Of a DNA stretch of 64,000 nucleotides, positions 21,015 through 33,094 are shown in pieces. The notes under the pieces were generated by a model, which was not told where the DNA came from, ran no database searches, and worked only from the letters and a program-made list of their open reading frames with translations. The DNA comes from Cryptomeria japonica. Its lineage: Eukaryota > Streptophyta > Pinopsida > Cupressales > Cupressaceae. Position 1 is the first letter of the stretch. Every line of letters begins with the position of its first letter. The stretch spans positions 265,143,192 through 265,207,191 of the forward strand of contig NC_081406.1 of the NCBI RefSeq assembly GCF_030272615.1, given 5' to 3'. The position numbers were made by a program, and so were the translations under genes.

Positions 21015-23341
21015 TGTAATGTCCCCATTCAGAAATAGGATTTAATAATAAATAATAATAATAATAAATTAAAACATAAAATAAAAAAATATAATACAAT
21101 ATAATTAAGATGTAATTAAGTTAATGAATGTTCAGAAGGTGTGGAATGAAGAGTTGTGAGTTTCTCAAAAATGAGATATAGGAGGGAGAAGAGATCATTT
21201 GAAATGGGGAAGGAGGAGGCAAGAAATGAATGAAGCATGGGAATCAAGGAAGGATTAATGGAGGAAGAAAGGAATGGGAAGTAGATAAGGTTGGGTCTCT
21301 TTCAAAGGGCAAGAATTATGAAGGGTTGTACTATTTAAAATGGTGCTAATTGTGAAAGGTTGCGTCTCTTGCCAAGGGGCAGGCATGATGAAGAGATGTG
21401 ACCTCTCCCTCACATGGGAAGATATAAAGGGAATAAGGTTCATTTGAGGAAGAGATGGTAGGGAGATCAATTTGGAGAATAATATATTATTCTCAAAGGC
21501 AGCAATGAAAAGTGGTGACTCAATTGTTATAAAAGGTAGTGCCTCAATTCCTATGAAAGGTGGTGACTCTTCCCCCAATAAAGTATAATGGAGAGATCAT
21601 TCCAAGCATTCAAGGATCACTCTCTCGCTCATCAATCATCCAATCAATAATCACTTAGTCATTACTCACCAATAACCCAAATCATCCAATCAAAGGAATT
21701 CATTGAATCAATTAATCAATCATACAAATATCATCGATGGCATAGAGGATCTGATATCTGAAGACATAAGCTCAGGCAGTCCGTCTAATTACTGTTGTGT
21801 GGTATGATCATTCTGTGCAAACTCCTAAATGCTATAACAATATTATATATATCTGTTTCTGCACATCACTATCTGCATAACTACTTCAGCATCTTTATGA
21901 TTTTTTACATACTGTTGACATGACTCTATATATATATATCTGTTTCTGCACATCACTGTCTGCATAACTACTTCAGCATCTTTATGATTATTTACATACT
22001 GTTGAGATGACTATATATATATATATATGTCATAGTTAATGTAAATCAGACCATTATATTCTGCAATTACTTCATGTAATATATATGTCCTCATACATTC
22101 TGAGCAAAGTTGCATGGACACGGATACGGATACAAATATGGACACGGCCTTTTAAGACCCTCAATATGGATACGGCTAGATACGTCATTCATGAAAACAC
22201 ATACACATATATTTAACACAATTTTCTAAGTTATTCGAGGAGATTTTCATTACTTCAAAAGCAATATATACACATAATTGCTACAAAAATAATGATAAGT
22301 TGATTTAACATTTTACAATATGCAAAAATAGTAGAGTTGTATTGGAAGATAACCCAAAAAATGGGTCACTGAAATAGAATAACATTTCATTTGTCTTTCT
22401 CATTTGGTGTAGGTTTTGTTTGAAAATGCATGAATGAAATTTTTAAAAATAAAATTTAGGAAGATTTATGTCAATTTTTTTAAAAATCAAATCACATGGT
22501 ATCTAGCATGGTTGGAAATCAAGGTTTTTTGGGTATGCATGGGTACAATATTCGACATCTATCCGGGCTGTATCGGATACGTATCCGTTTTGGATACGGG
22601 CATGGATACGGGGATACGCGTGCCCAGGGAGGGACAAAGGAGTTTTCGGCTACTCCGAGTCTGAGTGTTTTCCATTCTGTCATAGAAGGAAGAGGATCTG
22701 CAAGAGGGGTATGGTAATGAGGCATTCCTCTATGGTACACCACCTCTATGAGGGGACCAGATGGTCCCATGAGGCCAAGGGGGTACAGTGGGCACCGCTC
22801 TTGGGCCTAGGGGAGATGGTTTTCAGGGCACCCTGTTGCAACCTTTCTCTCCTATCATGATGCATAAGTACAGGGGGATCAATCATAAAGGGAAGGAGAA
22901 GGTTGCCAAGATGAGGGGATAACGGAAAGGGGACACCTCACTGGGTGGGCCACCTCGTATGGATGGCATGGGCCACATTAGGCCAAGAGGGATGGTATAT
23001 CCTCTCTTGGGCCCAGGGTAGAGGGTCCGAGACACCTCATCGAGGTCACTTTCCTCTATGCTCTCCTATGGTCGAGCCTCCAAAACATTTAGAGTATTTA
23101 ATGGATGAATCCCTAATTTTGTTACTGATTATTATATATATATATGCTGCTGTAAATTCACTAATCTGATTACTGTTCTGTTATGATTTCACAAATCTGA
23201 TTTCTGAGATTATTGTTGTAAGAAGTTTCTAATCTGCTGCAGGGTTTCAATTGGGTGAAAGGTATTTCCTAAATCCACTTATCCACTTGGAAATTAAGAA
23301 ATTAGGGCAAACATGGGGCATACCCAATTAGGGACATTACA
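21015..23341. mobile_element. Large solo LTR-like element, 2.3 kb
   Basis: It starts TGTAATGTCCCC and ends GGGACATTACA, a perfect 11-base inverted terminal pair with TG...CA. The flanks are TCAAC (21010-21014) and TCAAG (23342-23346), a 4/5 match as TSD. No interior coding region or second LTR is present. The same terminal box occurs at 39,048, 47,501 and 49,611. The body contains AAT microsatellite near 21,050, a duplicated TCTGTTTCTGCACATCACT block (21,858 and 21,938), TACGG-rich clusters and a GC-rich tandem pair (listed separately). Confidence 0.65.
22655..23090. repeat. GC-rich two-copy tandem repeat (~206 bp)
   Basis: CTCTTGGGCC recurs at 22,798 and 23,004. The surrounding phrases (GGCCAAG.GGG, CACCTC.. 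followed by a Thr/Leu-neutral CTCTCCTAT end) align between the two copies. The block is clearly GC-richer than its surroundings and sits inside the 2.3-kb LTR. It follows a TACGGATACG-rich stretch (22,560-22,620) that echoes one at 22,120-22,185, so it may be a nested insertion whose ends I could not fix. Confidence 0.5.
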
Positions 23342-23589
23342 TCAAGATTGAAAAATGATGACTTGTGTATAATTATTATTTTAATAAAATGGGGCTAGTG
23401 TATTTTTATTAAAAAGTGTTTTTGACACTTTTGGAGGGAAAGAAAATTCAAAGTAAAAAGGTGTTTATAAAAGGAAGAACTTGGCATAAAAGAAGACATC
23501 ATTTGTGTTCATCTCCATGCCTAAGGACAAAATGTCAAAAACCCTCTGGTGTGAGGAATTTGGAGAACGGAAACCCACTTGTTTTTTGG

Positions 23590-25380
23590 TTTGGATTGGA
23601 GGATGTCTATTTGAGGTGATTCCATCTAGGGATTTAGTGTGTTGGAGGAAGTAGTTTCAAGTTTCAATTTTGGAGATTTTTTAGTCTGCTGGAGGAAATT
23701 GTTTTAAGATTCAATTGTTTGAGGGGGTTTAGTGTTGAGCAGCAAATTCTAATCGATTGGTGTTAGATATTGTGGCTGAATCAATCTTTTTGGGTGCCAT
23801 ACCTTTCTAATTCCATGTTGCAACATATAGAGTTTGTTAAGTTTGGTGTAGGCCATACATGTTTGAGATCTTTTACCGCAGTAGTAGTTTACTTCTAGCT
23901 ATACTTGGTACCAATGACCCATTGTACATTTTATTTGTCTTTAGCATCAATTGTTGCATCAAATTGTTAGTTTGGTATCACTAATATTAGATAATATTTT
24001 GGATTTATGCTATAGTTTTGGAATTTTACCAGTTTACCATAATATCCTATTTCCTGCATTTATAATTGTTGTTGAATACTTTTGTTTATAATAATAATAT
24101 TGTAAGTGTTATGTTATTGCTTTTCAAATCATTATTTTATTATATAATATATTCAGTTGACAACCACCACAGTAATATCATTGTAGCGTTATGGGTTTTC
24201 TATATAGCTATTATTGTTCCATATTTCTCCAGTGTTGCACAATAAGAAAATACAAATATTGTTGCATATTTTATGAAAATTCCAATAAGGTCTTTAAAAT
24301 GGTATAAAGCTTGATTTTGCCGTAGCGTGTAGGGTTAGAGCCAACAATTTTAATGCGGGCCAGAGATAGAAAATTAGATTTTATCAAAGAGTGTAGAAAA
24401 AGTTGCAGGATCAGGGTGAAGAAATTGAAAAATAGAATGGGGGAAAGAAATAAGAAGTTTTGACAAATGAAGAGAATACAAATATCCAATGTAATGCCAT
24501 GATCAGTATGAGGCAGGGCCAGTAGCAAATGACAAATCTCATGGCACAATTATTACAAACAATGCAGAATATAAATGTCCAAGGCTTGTGCTGAAGGGAA
24601 TCAGTATATCAACAAACTTTTACTTTTCAAAATTTGTTTAGATGCAATATCAATAAACATTGAAAAATCGGATTAGAGGATGAAAAATCTTGTTCACTTG
24701 AGGTGATTCTCTCAAGGGATCACATTTGTGTTAAAAGATTGAAGTGATTTCTCATTCTAGTTTTTATAAAAGAAGAATTTGGAGATTTTAGCCTGTTGGA
24801 GGATTGCAGTTCTAAGATTTAGCTTTTGAAGGGATTTATTGCTTTATTATTTGCTCTAGCAAATCCTAATTGATTGGTGTTAGATATTCTATCTGAATCC
24901 ATCTTTGTGGGCGTTGTACCATATAATGAGTTGTGCCTTTCTAATTCCACATCACAACATATAGAGTTTGTTATGTCTGTCACATGCTGTACAAATTTGA
25001 GTTCTTTTGCATTGTACCACATCCATTAACCATTATATGATATGCTTGCAATTGTAGTTGGGACCAACCACCGATTGCAATGTTTTTTTTGCCTATAGTA
25101 GCAATCGTTACATCCAAATTTTGAGTTTGGGATTGCTATTATTGGATAATATTTTGGGTTTATGCCATAGTTTTGGCATTTTACTAATTAATAATAAAAT
25201 CCTTTTTGTTTCATTAAAATGGATTCATTTGGACATTGCTATTGAATACTACTATTCATATCATTAATTTATAAGTGTTGTTATTGCTTTTCAAATCAGT
25301 TTTTATTATAATCAGATGACAACCCCCACAGTAATATCATTGTAGTGTAAGGGTTTTCAATAAAGTTGTTAGTATTTTGT
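23590..25380 (+). mobile_element. Collapsed LTR element: two ~0.6-kb LTR copies around a short remnant
   Basis: The segments at about 23,640-24,210 and 24,770-25,370 are collinear direct repeats. They share AATCGATTGGTGTTAGATATT, CATATAGAGTTTGTTA, TTAGATAATATTTTGG and CCACAGTAATATCATTGTAG-type phrases, roughly 75-80% alike by eye. Between them a primer-site-like TGGTATAAAGC (about 24,300) and a short gag-like remnant survive. A TATAAAAG box lies upstream of the left copy near 23,466. The element is strongly shortened and old. Its exact ends and TSD are unresolved. Confidence 0.55.
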
Positions 25381-25839
25381 TTACTCACTTATTCTACTTT
25401 GCAAGATTATAGAGTAAACGAAAATGTAGATTTATAGTACATTGGAATAGAATTAATTTGCAACATATTCATAAAATATATCATTATTACCAACTACTAG
25501 ATATGCAATACGCACAATAACCTTAGAGAGTTGTCTTGACTATAAACAACTACATTTAAATATTGTATTGAGTTGGTTAAGGCTACCAATTGTCGGTAAC
25601 TACCAACTGCCAACTCACAAGTAGTCGGGAACTAATCACCGCAATTACAAAACATAACAATTATTTATTTAGCTGACTATAACATTGCACTTTTGCCAAC
25701 TCCATCGACCCCCCAAAAAAGTAAGTGGTTTTCTAGACAACACAAACAAAATTGGGGCTAGACACAACAAAACTGAAGAGAATATCTACTGAGAGGGGGG
25801 AGGATGAGAAGACATCCCTAGATGTACTAAGGATGTAGA
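25381..25839. other. Intergenic, no feature seen
   Basis: AT-rich sequence with no repeat or long open frame. It ends in a GAGAGGGGGGAGG purine run at 25,792 that could be a purine tract in the plus sense, but no adjacent LTR was found. Confidence 0.35.
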
Positions 25840-28800
25840 GGTGGATGTTGGAGAGTGCTCCTATTGAATTTGTTGGTTGGCCACCAACTCTCGCTCTTGG
25901 ACTGCCTTCACTATGTAAGCTGCCTCCATCAAATGCTTCTTTGTCCTCTCTAGCTCCTATTCTATCTCTAGTAACTTGTTGCCCCTCTCAGCTAACTATT
26001 GATCTTGTTCTCCAAGCTGTGTGGCCCTCTCTGTGAGTTGTCTATCTCTTTTAGACACTGTCTCCTCCAAAGTTGCCACCTGTGCATGCTCTTGAGCCAA
26101 TTGCTTTTGGGACTTCCTAATGTGATGAGCCAACTCTACTTGGGAAGTCTTGGCCTGGCGAAGGGCCTAGTTTCTTGACTGTGTGGCCTCCTCCATTAAA
26201 GCCATATGTTTGCACCGACGGAAGGTGGTGTCTCTAAAGCACACCTCCATGCCATGAAATGCTCCCAAAAATTGGCCATGTCTGCCTCCAATTGTTGGTC
26301 AATGTGGGTGCTAGGCAACCAACATTTCAAGTGTCTCCACTCTTGGCCACCCCCATGAGATGAAACATCTAAATAATTCTTTCTCACATCCCACCTGCAT
26401 GAATGTGAGAATCTGCTTTGCCTTATGTGCTACTAATGGATCATGGCCAATATCAAGGCTGTGAGCAATGTCCCCCACTGTATACATAAACTTAGCCATC
26501 GATTGCATTTCTCTAATGCAGCACTGTATTGTGTCTAGAGGATCATAGGGATTCAGTTAGCCCAATTCTAGAACAATTTCTTTAATCTCACTAGATGACA
26601 ACTCCTCTCTTGTGGGTGTGGTTGGCAGCTGTGTATCCTTTGGAGGTGCCTATGGAACTGTGACTATTGTTGGCTTTGCAGATGGCTGAATTGTCTCCCT
26701 AGTGGGTGTTGGCTTTACAAGTGGCTGAATTGGTGATGCAGAGGGGTATGGGATGTTCAAGCACTACTTTAGGTTCTTGCTCAATAAGGGTCTCCACTGG
26801 GTGTCACCCAATGGACCAATGCCCTTAACCTTCTCAAGGTTACTAGAGCCTGCCCTAGATCCTTCCCAAGGATCTCTTCACTCAGGACAACTCACAATTG
26901 ACAAAGAGTCTCCTACCCCTTAGGTTCCAACCCATCAACCAAAGACACCTAACAACCCCACACCCCCAAGCAGCAAGATCTTTACTTACAAGGTGGAATT
27001 TGGCCTATGTGAACGTTTACACATGTGTTATATGGCATTTGCATAGATCTTGACCCCTCAGATGGGTGTTTATTAGCCTTTTGTGTCGTTTCCTCTACTT
27101 GACCTAGGAAATAGGGCTACAAGCAATTAGCCCTCCATTCAGACTTTTCTTGTTATGTCTCACAACCTACCTGAACAACCCCTTGACTAAATTTGATATT
27201 TGGATACCCTTTTAGGCATTCTACAAGATTCCAAACTCCTGCATCTGGGTTTTGAGTACGGATGGTCAAACCCTATTGACCCTATGTATTGGGGTTTAAG
27301 CTCTCAAAAGCTTCACCAGTTATAAAGGAATGAAAGAATGTCACTTGCCAAGGGTTTGCACCTACCCAAGGGTCCTTCTCATGCCTAGTTTGACCATCCA
27401 CCAGTCTGCTGTTCAGGGTTTCTACCTTCTTTTCCTACTACACAAGCTTGCCACATGACTGATGTCAAGCCTAGGGCATCATCTTAGGATAGTCAAATGA
27501 CACTTCCTGTCTTCACAACCACTAGGAACATTTAATATACATGCCAAATCAACATACTCCCAGGTTTCAGATTGATCCCATGGAGAGATGTTGATTTGTG
27601 CCACTATTTGCATTCAAACCCTTGGTTTGAGGGTTTTACCAGGCTAGTGGGATGGAAAATTCTCTTTCTCTCAAACCCGAATGTTTCAAGACCTCAGATC
27701 AACTCCAAATGGTCGGTGAACCTCTGCTACAACTTGCCAGATGCTTAAGTCATGCCCACCATTCGCTAGGAATCATGCAAGAATAAGAAACTCAAGAAAA
27801 ATGCAGAAAAAGTCACAGTAACCGTTTTGTTTGAAGACAAGAATTTCATTCAAAATCATCTCTAACAATAGGCATCGTTCCTCCAGGCTTATATCACGCC
27901 AAGGAACTCCTCCAACTGCCTCATTCAAAATCATCTCTAACAGTAGGCATCGTTCCTCCAAGCTTATATCACACCAAGGAACTACTCCAACTGCCTCCAA
28001 CGTATACAAGCAACCAACCAACCGTTGGATTAACCATATTTGAAAATGTTGCAAGAAAAGTTGCTTAAGACAACAATTGCAACTTTGCAACTTTTGACAA
28101 CTTTTTACAAGTTGGTCCTGCCTTCACACCAAAGGTCAAGAATGAACATACTACACATTGCAGACCCCTAAACATCAAAAATACCAATAGAATGCTCAGA
28201 CAAGGCCTTTGACCAAGTTGACACACCTTGGAACCTCAGAGCTTATTACCTTGCCTAGTCCTAATCAATAGGCCTTCAAACACACACACACACATTCTAT
28301 TCCCAACATAACCATGAATCAAAATGATGTAGACACATGCCAAAATGAAGTAGACACATGTCCTAGTGTTCCTGCACCAACTGGTTGTGACTATGAATGC
28401 TCGCTCTATTGAGTGTAATCCTGGTGACTCTACTAAGGGTCATTAGGTGGTCTTTGTAACATGTCCAACTAGTTGTCAATGTGGGTGGCTTCCTTAACCA
28501 CTGTAGTGCCTTCCGCCGAAGGTGTAAATGCTTTTGGAGGTGGCAGCAAGGTTGGCACTAGTGGTTCCATCACTATTGGTGAAATTATTATTGGCGGTGG
28601 CATGGTTGGTGAAGGTCGGGTAGTGACCAATGATACTACCGCTGATGCTATTGCTAGTGATACAACTGTGGCTGACAATGGGACTATTGACGAGGGTGCT
28701 ACAACTGGTGCTAACTCTATATCTCGAAAAGGGATAGCCTCCTCCACGTCTTCCTGAAAACATGCCTCTACTTCGAGTGACACCTCTATTCTCTTTCTCG

Positions 28801-29440
28801 AAAAAGATAGTTTAATTGCCTCACACACGTCTCCACTCCCTGAATCCTCCTACTGCTTCCTCTTCTTCTTGGTAGTCTGCCATTACTCTTTGCCAACTGA
28901 TTGCACTCCCAAGTTCGCCCAATAGAATGCGGTTGGCCATGAAGCATCAAGTTGGCCGACTGGCTGAAGTCGACCCCGCTTGTTTGGGGGCACTCGGGTG
29001 TGAATGGCATCAAGCAAAAGATCCATAGTGTGCCGGGTCATATAAAATGCCTTGTGCTTCAAGTAGAGGAACTCCCTAATCCACACGCTTGCCTAGTTGT
29101 ACACTTTCCCAATGCTCAGTCCCACCATTAGGTCTGTCATCCAAATGACAATGTCGGATGCCTTGTTGGCTCCTGTGAGTTGGCATTTAATTAGATCAAG
29201 TATACACTTCCATTCAACAGTGGTGATAAAATTCTTCTTCAACCCTCTATTATTTGCATTCCATATATTGCCCTTTTCCTCCTTAGTGAGGTTTGAGTGT
29301 GTTGGTAAGCAGATTTGCCACTGCGATTATTTTTGCCCGAAGAGCAATGAGAACCGGGCCAATAGTTGGAGAGGTTGCAGTAAAATCACAATCTTCCTCT
29401 GTGTTTAAGAGGGGAAGCTCCCTCGTATGATGAGGATATT
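25840..29440 (-). mobile_element. Interior of a minus-strand LTR element fossil
   Basis: This lies downstream (minus sense) of the LTR at 29,441. The leader block 29,285-29,440 reads EEDCDFTATSPTIGP...ALR and matches the block after the LTR at 55,754. Legible protein pieces follow: MWIREFLYLKHKAFYMTRHTM near 29,020-29,086, a Pro/Val/Ser-rich stretch at 28,470-28,760, and a C-terminal coiled coil near 25,840-26,190 (Q/E-rich, EETVSKRDRQLTERATQLGE). No pol motifs were found. About 26.6-28.4 kb holds little readable coding sequence. It is broken in many places. Confidence 0.5.
27846..27997. repeat. 75-bp tandem duplication
   Basis: CATTCAAAATC starts at 27,847 and 27,922, and the 75-base units are almost identical (a few substitutions). 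Because 75 is a multiple of three, both strands stay open and the minus strand shows a 25-residue repeat (ISLEERCLLLEMILNE twice). It is a recent local duplication within the retroelement interior. Confidence 0.85.
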
Positions 29441-30150
29441 TGTAATTTCTGTGTACTTTTCACCTAAAAGTACATAAAGGAAGCAAGACAAAACTAAAGG
29501 AAGATTAATAACAGAAACTCTACTGGAATACATCCGAAAACCAAATAGGATTCCATAACTGATAACATTTACAAAGGGGTCATAAGCACATATGTTTAGA
29601 TGCACAATGACAATGAATGAAGGATGATGAATCTCAACATACAAAGAGATCAGCTACTTCAACACATTCAAACTAAGATACCAAAGCTTGCTTGTGTATC
29701 ATTACATCAGCTGCACAAATTATCAATGTTTTTACACGTGCATAAAAAGGCTACCAATTTAACATACGAGAAATTGGAAATGATAACGTAGAAGCACATT
29801 TAGAACATACGAACTAGAATGTACTCCTCATTATCATTGAAAATTACACAATTTTAAAAACCTTTCTATACATAGTATGAACATAAACTTCTTCAAAGTC
29901 TCTGTGGGAATTTCACCAGATTTTTCCCTTCGTAAAAGTCCCCTTTAACATTACAAATAGCCTCGTATTTATAGGCCTTCTCTCGATAACTACTTAGTAA
30001 CTACCTTTGTACTTTTCGAGAAAATAAAATAAGCTCCATTTTGTTGGAAATCTCTTAACTTTTACATAAATAAAGCTTATTTTCTAACTTGATTACAAAT
30101 ATGTGACAAAAAGTCACTTTAATTAAAAGATAACCTTAAGACCTATGGAC
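29441..30150 (-). repeat. LTR (minus orientation), family shared with 55.0-55.75 kb
   Basis: Its plus-strand left edge TGTAATTTCTGTG corresponds to an LTR end ...CAGAAATTACA in the minus sense. A TATAAATAC box (minus, 29,965-29,973) lies about 520 bases before that end, as expected for U3-R-U5. The order TATAAATAC, then ...AGAAATTACA, then a conserved leader is repeated at 55,222-55,753 in plus orientation. The far (right) edge near 30,150 is approximate and no TSD was identified. Confidence 0.6.
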
Positions 30151-30449
30151 TTTGAGAAAAATCATCAAATAATTGATCTCGTCGAGATGAACATGTAGGT
30201 TTTTCCCAATCCAAGAATCATCTGTTTACCAATAGCTTATCCTTCAGGGACGTGTTTCAACTGTACATAATGACTATCCTTTCCTTCAATGGGACCTAAT
30301 TTGACACATTTAGTTCAAATATGACTTATAGATTCTTGTCATAAAAATAATACACACTTCTCAAGCATCACACACATTCCTCATTAGAATAGTAATTGTA
30401 GTTTCATCTGCTATTTCATTCTCGCACCTTGTAGGAATTAGCCTTTCCA

Positions 30450-31640
30450 CTCTTTTAGATTCTTCAATGTAATGATATTCTCTATGTCATGTGCAAGGCA
30501 GTCAACAAATCAATTTTGTTATCTCCTGAAACCATGACATCCCATGAAACAAAGCATTTTGGGAGTTTTCTGTCAAATAGTTTGCAATGCCTTGCTATAC
30601 TTTCACATTCCATATGCACAACTATCAAGAATTTTCAACTAATATTGACAAAATCCCAACTTCTTTAATGCTTCAGTGATGTCCATACTGTGTTACATGA
30701 CTTCAACTTTCAGAAGCAGCAAGGATGTTAGCAAAGGTGGTGGAATTTAGCTTCACATCAGCCAGTAGCATTTACTTGAATTCTTCTGAAGCCTCATTTT
30801 AATAAATCCATTGTGTGCAATATTGTAGTGATCACAATCCATGAGATACATTATTGGTTCTTAGCGGCATTATGTCAAATATTTTAGGCACCATGTCAAT
30901 GCTCAACGTTTTCACATGCAATGTTTGGGTATATTTGCCTGAGTTTCTAAAGCTCTTTCAACTATTCCATTTTGTGCATAGCCTGCAATTATTAGATATT
31001 ATCAGGCCGATTTCTATTGAGGAATTCAACCAAACACTTTGTGTGCCATGTATATTTCACAGTCATGGCATGCGCTGAGACAATATTTTCTTGGGGGATT
31101 TCATCAAACGATACAAGCCATTTTGTCTATGGTTCCACATTTTGCTTATGCAACCAGCTAGGAATTGCAACTACAACATCTGACAAGAATTCTTCATCCT
31201 TTGCGCTTTAATGGATGCTGAGTTCTGAAGACATTTTCAATAAATTCATTCTTTGCACATCCTATGAGATGGGCTCTCTTTGGTTGACATGCTCTGTCTG
31301 AACTCTGCCTTGCACCATGTAAATGCTTTTCTTGGAAGTTACTAAAGTCGCTTCAACGAATCACTTTGTGCACATTCTGCAATCGGTTCATTTCATTCCT
31401 TGAGATGATGCATTTTTGGGACATTCTGATAAAAATTCCATATGCCTTGCGTATGCTTCCACACATTGGATTTATGTCTTCTATTCAGCACAGCTGTGCA
31501 AGATACTGGCAGAGGATGTAAAACCAATCTGGATCTGGTTTTACAACTGCTAATTACGTTTGTTTGAAAGTTTCTACAGCCTTTTTCAATAAAATCTTTC
31601 TGTGCATACACCTGCAATCATTGCATACGAGATGGGTGTA
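30450..31640 (-). pseudogene. Decayed PPR-like gene sequence
   Basis: On the minus strand the phrases follow the plan of plant pentatricopeptide (PPR, PLS-class) repeats. Near 31,560-31,630 a MIAGVC(T/A)..RFIEK.....F reading matches the usual MIAGYAQNG..EEAL..F pattern. Near 31,400-31,480, CGSIRKAYGIF..MSQK..I matches the KCGS...A..VF..M.QRD..SWN pattern. The same anchor, ATTCTGCA/CACAAAG, recurs near 30,970, 31,230, 31,360 and 31,590 at module-like spacing. The frame changes many times and no intact module remains. PPR proteins bind organelle RNA; this copy is dead. The similarity is worn, so the call is moderate. Confidence 0.45.
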
Positions 31641-32322
31641 ATTTTTTTTGGATCAGAATTGAGGTTTCAGAGATAGAGATCAGTATCTCTGATATTATTG
31701 TTTAATTCAGAAATTAAAACAGTAATATCTGAATATATATTTCAATATCTTGAATTAATCAATTAATTTTATATCAAAGCATATATATGTTGCTTTCAGA
31801 ATATATATCTATCACAGACTTTTATATCTATATATCACAGGATATGTATATATCACAGGATATGTATATATAGTGCATAGCATATATTAATCACAGCCTA
31901 TACTTAATCATACAGATCTCAGCAGAATATATCTGATTTTATGCTCCACTATATGTTATATACCTGCAGTATAGTGTCCGCACTGCTTCACTGTTATATA
32001 CATGACTATATATATATCCTGATCTCTGACTATAATGCATGCACCGCTGTTGAATATCTATGCACCCCTATTATAAGCCTTGCTATATTATCTGCTTTGT
32101 TCTATTCACACACTGCTGTATATATGTGTGTGTGTACAGACGTAGCCGCATCTGAACTTGAAGCCAAGGGATTTTTTTTTTGTGCCGTACCTGCGAATCC
32201 ATATCCGTATCCGATTCGGTACTTTTGCTTATTTTTTATTTTTATTTTAGCATTACTTTATGTTTTATATCATTCGATTTAGTATTTGTTTTTAAAATTT
32301 AATATTTAAATTTAATTAATAT
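31641..32322. other. AT-rich segment with TATATCACAGGATATG repeats
   Basis: No gene is present. There is a short cluster of TATATCACAGGATATGTATA units at 31,825-31,870 and AT microsatellite. The segment also holds one copy of the ~100-bp module described at 32,125. Confidence 0.45.
32125..32225 (+). repeat. ~100-bp dispersed module, copy 1
   Basis: It follows a TG microsatellite and reads ACAGACGTAGCCGCA, then AACTTGAAGCCAAGGGATT, a T run, GTGCCGTACCTGCGAATCC and ATATCCGTATCCGATTCGG. Related copies lie at 32,825-32,975 (an inverted pair) and at 33,025-33,094 continued at 38,867-38,900 (split by the Copia element). The class is unknown, with no protein or promoter signal seen. Confidence 0.7.
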
Positions 32323-32340
32323 TATAGTTTATATTATTAT

Positions 32341-32616
32341 TTTTTGATCGGTAATTGGCCGAAGCTTGAATAGCTTTTGACTGGAGCTATGAACCAATGG
32401 AGACACAATAGGGGGCCCCATCACCATTACATATCTTTGAATCATTATTATTATTATTATGTTTGATTAGATTGACCCCAAGACCTTCCCCATCCTATGG
32501 AAGGCCAAGAGTCACAACTTAGAATTCCACTTCAGATGTCCCTATTGGAAATTGAATTGGGGTCTCCACAGTGAGAACCCAGTGTTTTAACCAGTTGAGC
32601 TCAACCCCTTGGACTT
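32341..32616 (-). mobile_element. tRNA-derived SINE, ~276 bp
   Basis: On the minus strand it begins with a tRNA-like head holding an RNA polymerase III A box (TGAGCTCAACTGG, 32,591-32,603) and a B-box-like CAATTCAATTTCC (32,547-32,559). A non-tRNA body follows, ending in a short A run. The flanks are TATAGTTTATATTATTAT (32,323-32,340) and TATAATTTATATTATTAT (32,617-32,634), an 18-base target duplication with one mismatch, as made by LINE-type target-primed insertion. The B box is diverged, so it is probably no longer transcribed. An AAT/ATT microsatellite interrupts the body near 32,445. Confidence 0.85.
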
Positions 32617-32783
32617 TATAATTTATATTATTATATATTAACAATATTTCAAATTAATTTTTTAAACATATATTATTATTTATTTTGTTTGATGTTTAAA
32701 CTAAATTAAATATTAAAAGATATTAGTATATTATAATATTATTAGATATAATTATATATAATATATATCATTATTATATAATA

Positions 32784-32824
<41 letters not shown>

Positions 32825-32825
<1 letters not shown>

Positions 32826-32975
32826 ACAACTCGAACCCAAGGGATTTTTTTTGTGCCGTACCGGCGAATCCATATATATTATTATTGGATACGGATATGG
32901 ATTCGTAAGTACGACACAGAAGATAAATCCCTTGGGTTTGAGTTTGGGTGCGGCTACGTCTGTACACACACACAT
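32825..32975. repeat. Inverted pair of the ~100-bp module
   Basis: The left arm 32,825-32,875 (TGTACAACTCGAACCCAAGG, T run, GTGCCGTACCGGCGAATCC) faces a right arm 32,885-32,965 (GGATACGGATATGGATTCG, TACGACACA, CCCTTGGGTTTGAG, GCGGCTACGTCTGTACACAC). The pair would fold into a long imperfect hairpin. It is bounded by TG and CA microsatellites. Confidence 0.75.
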
Positions 32976-33094
32976 ATAAATATATATATTATTATTATAT
33001 AATATTATAATAATCCCCACTAATGTGTGTGTGATAGACGTAGCCACACCCGAACTTGAACCCAAGGGATTTTTTTTGTGCCATACCTGTGAAT

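Noticed and set aside
28270-28300. CRISPR-like or other regular array at CACACA run
   Set aside because: It is a simple CA microsatellite. No spaced identical repeats occur anywhere that would fit a CRISPR array, and the DNA is eukaryotic.
28473-28757. Plus-strand Gly/Thr/Ala-rich ORF
   Set aside because: It is the complement of a Pro/Val/Ser-rich stretch of the minus-strand element, whose neighbours in the same strand are better supported.
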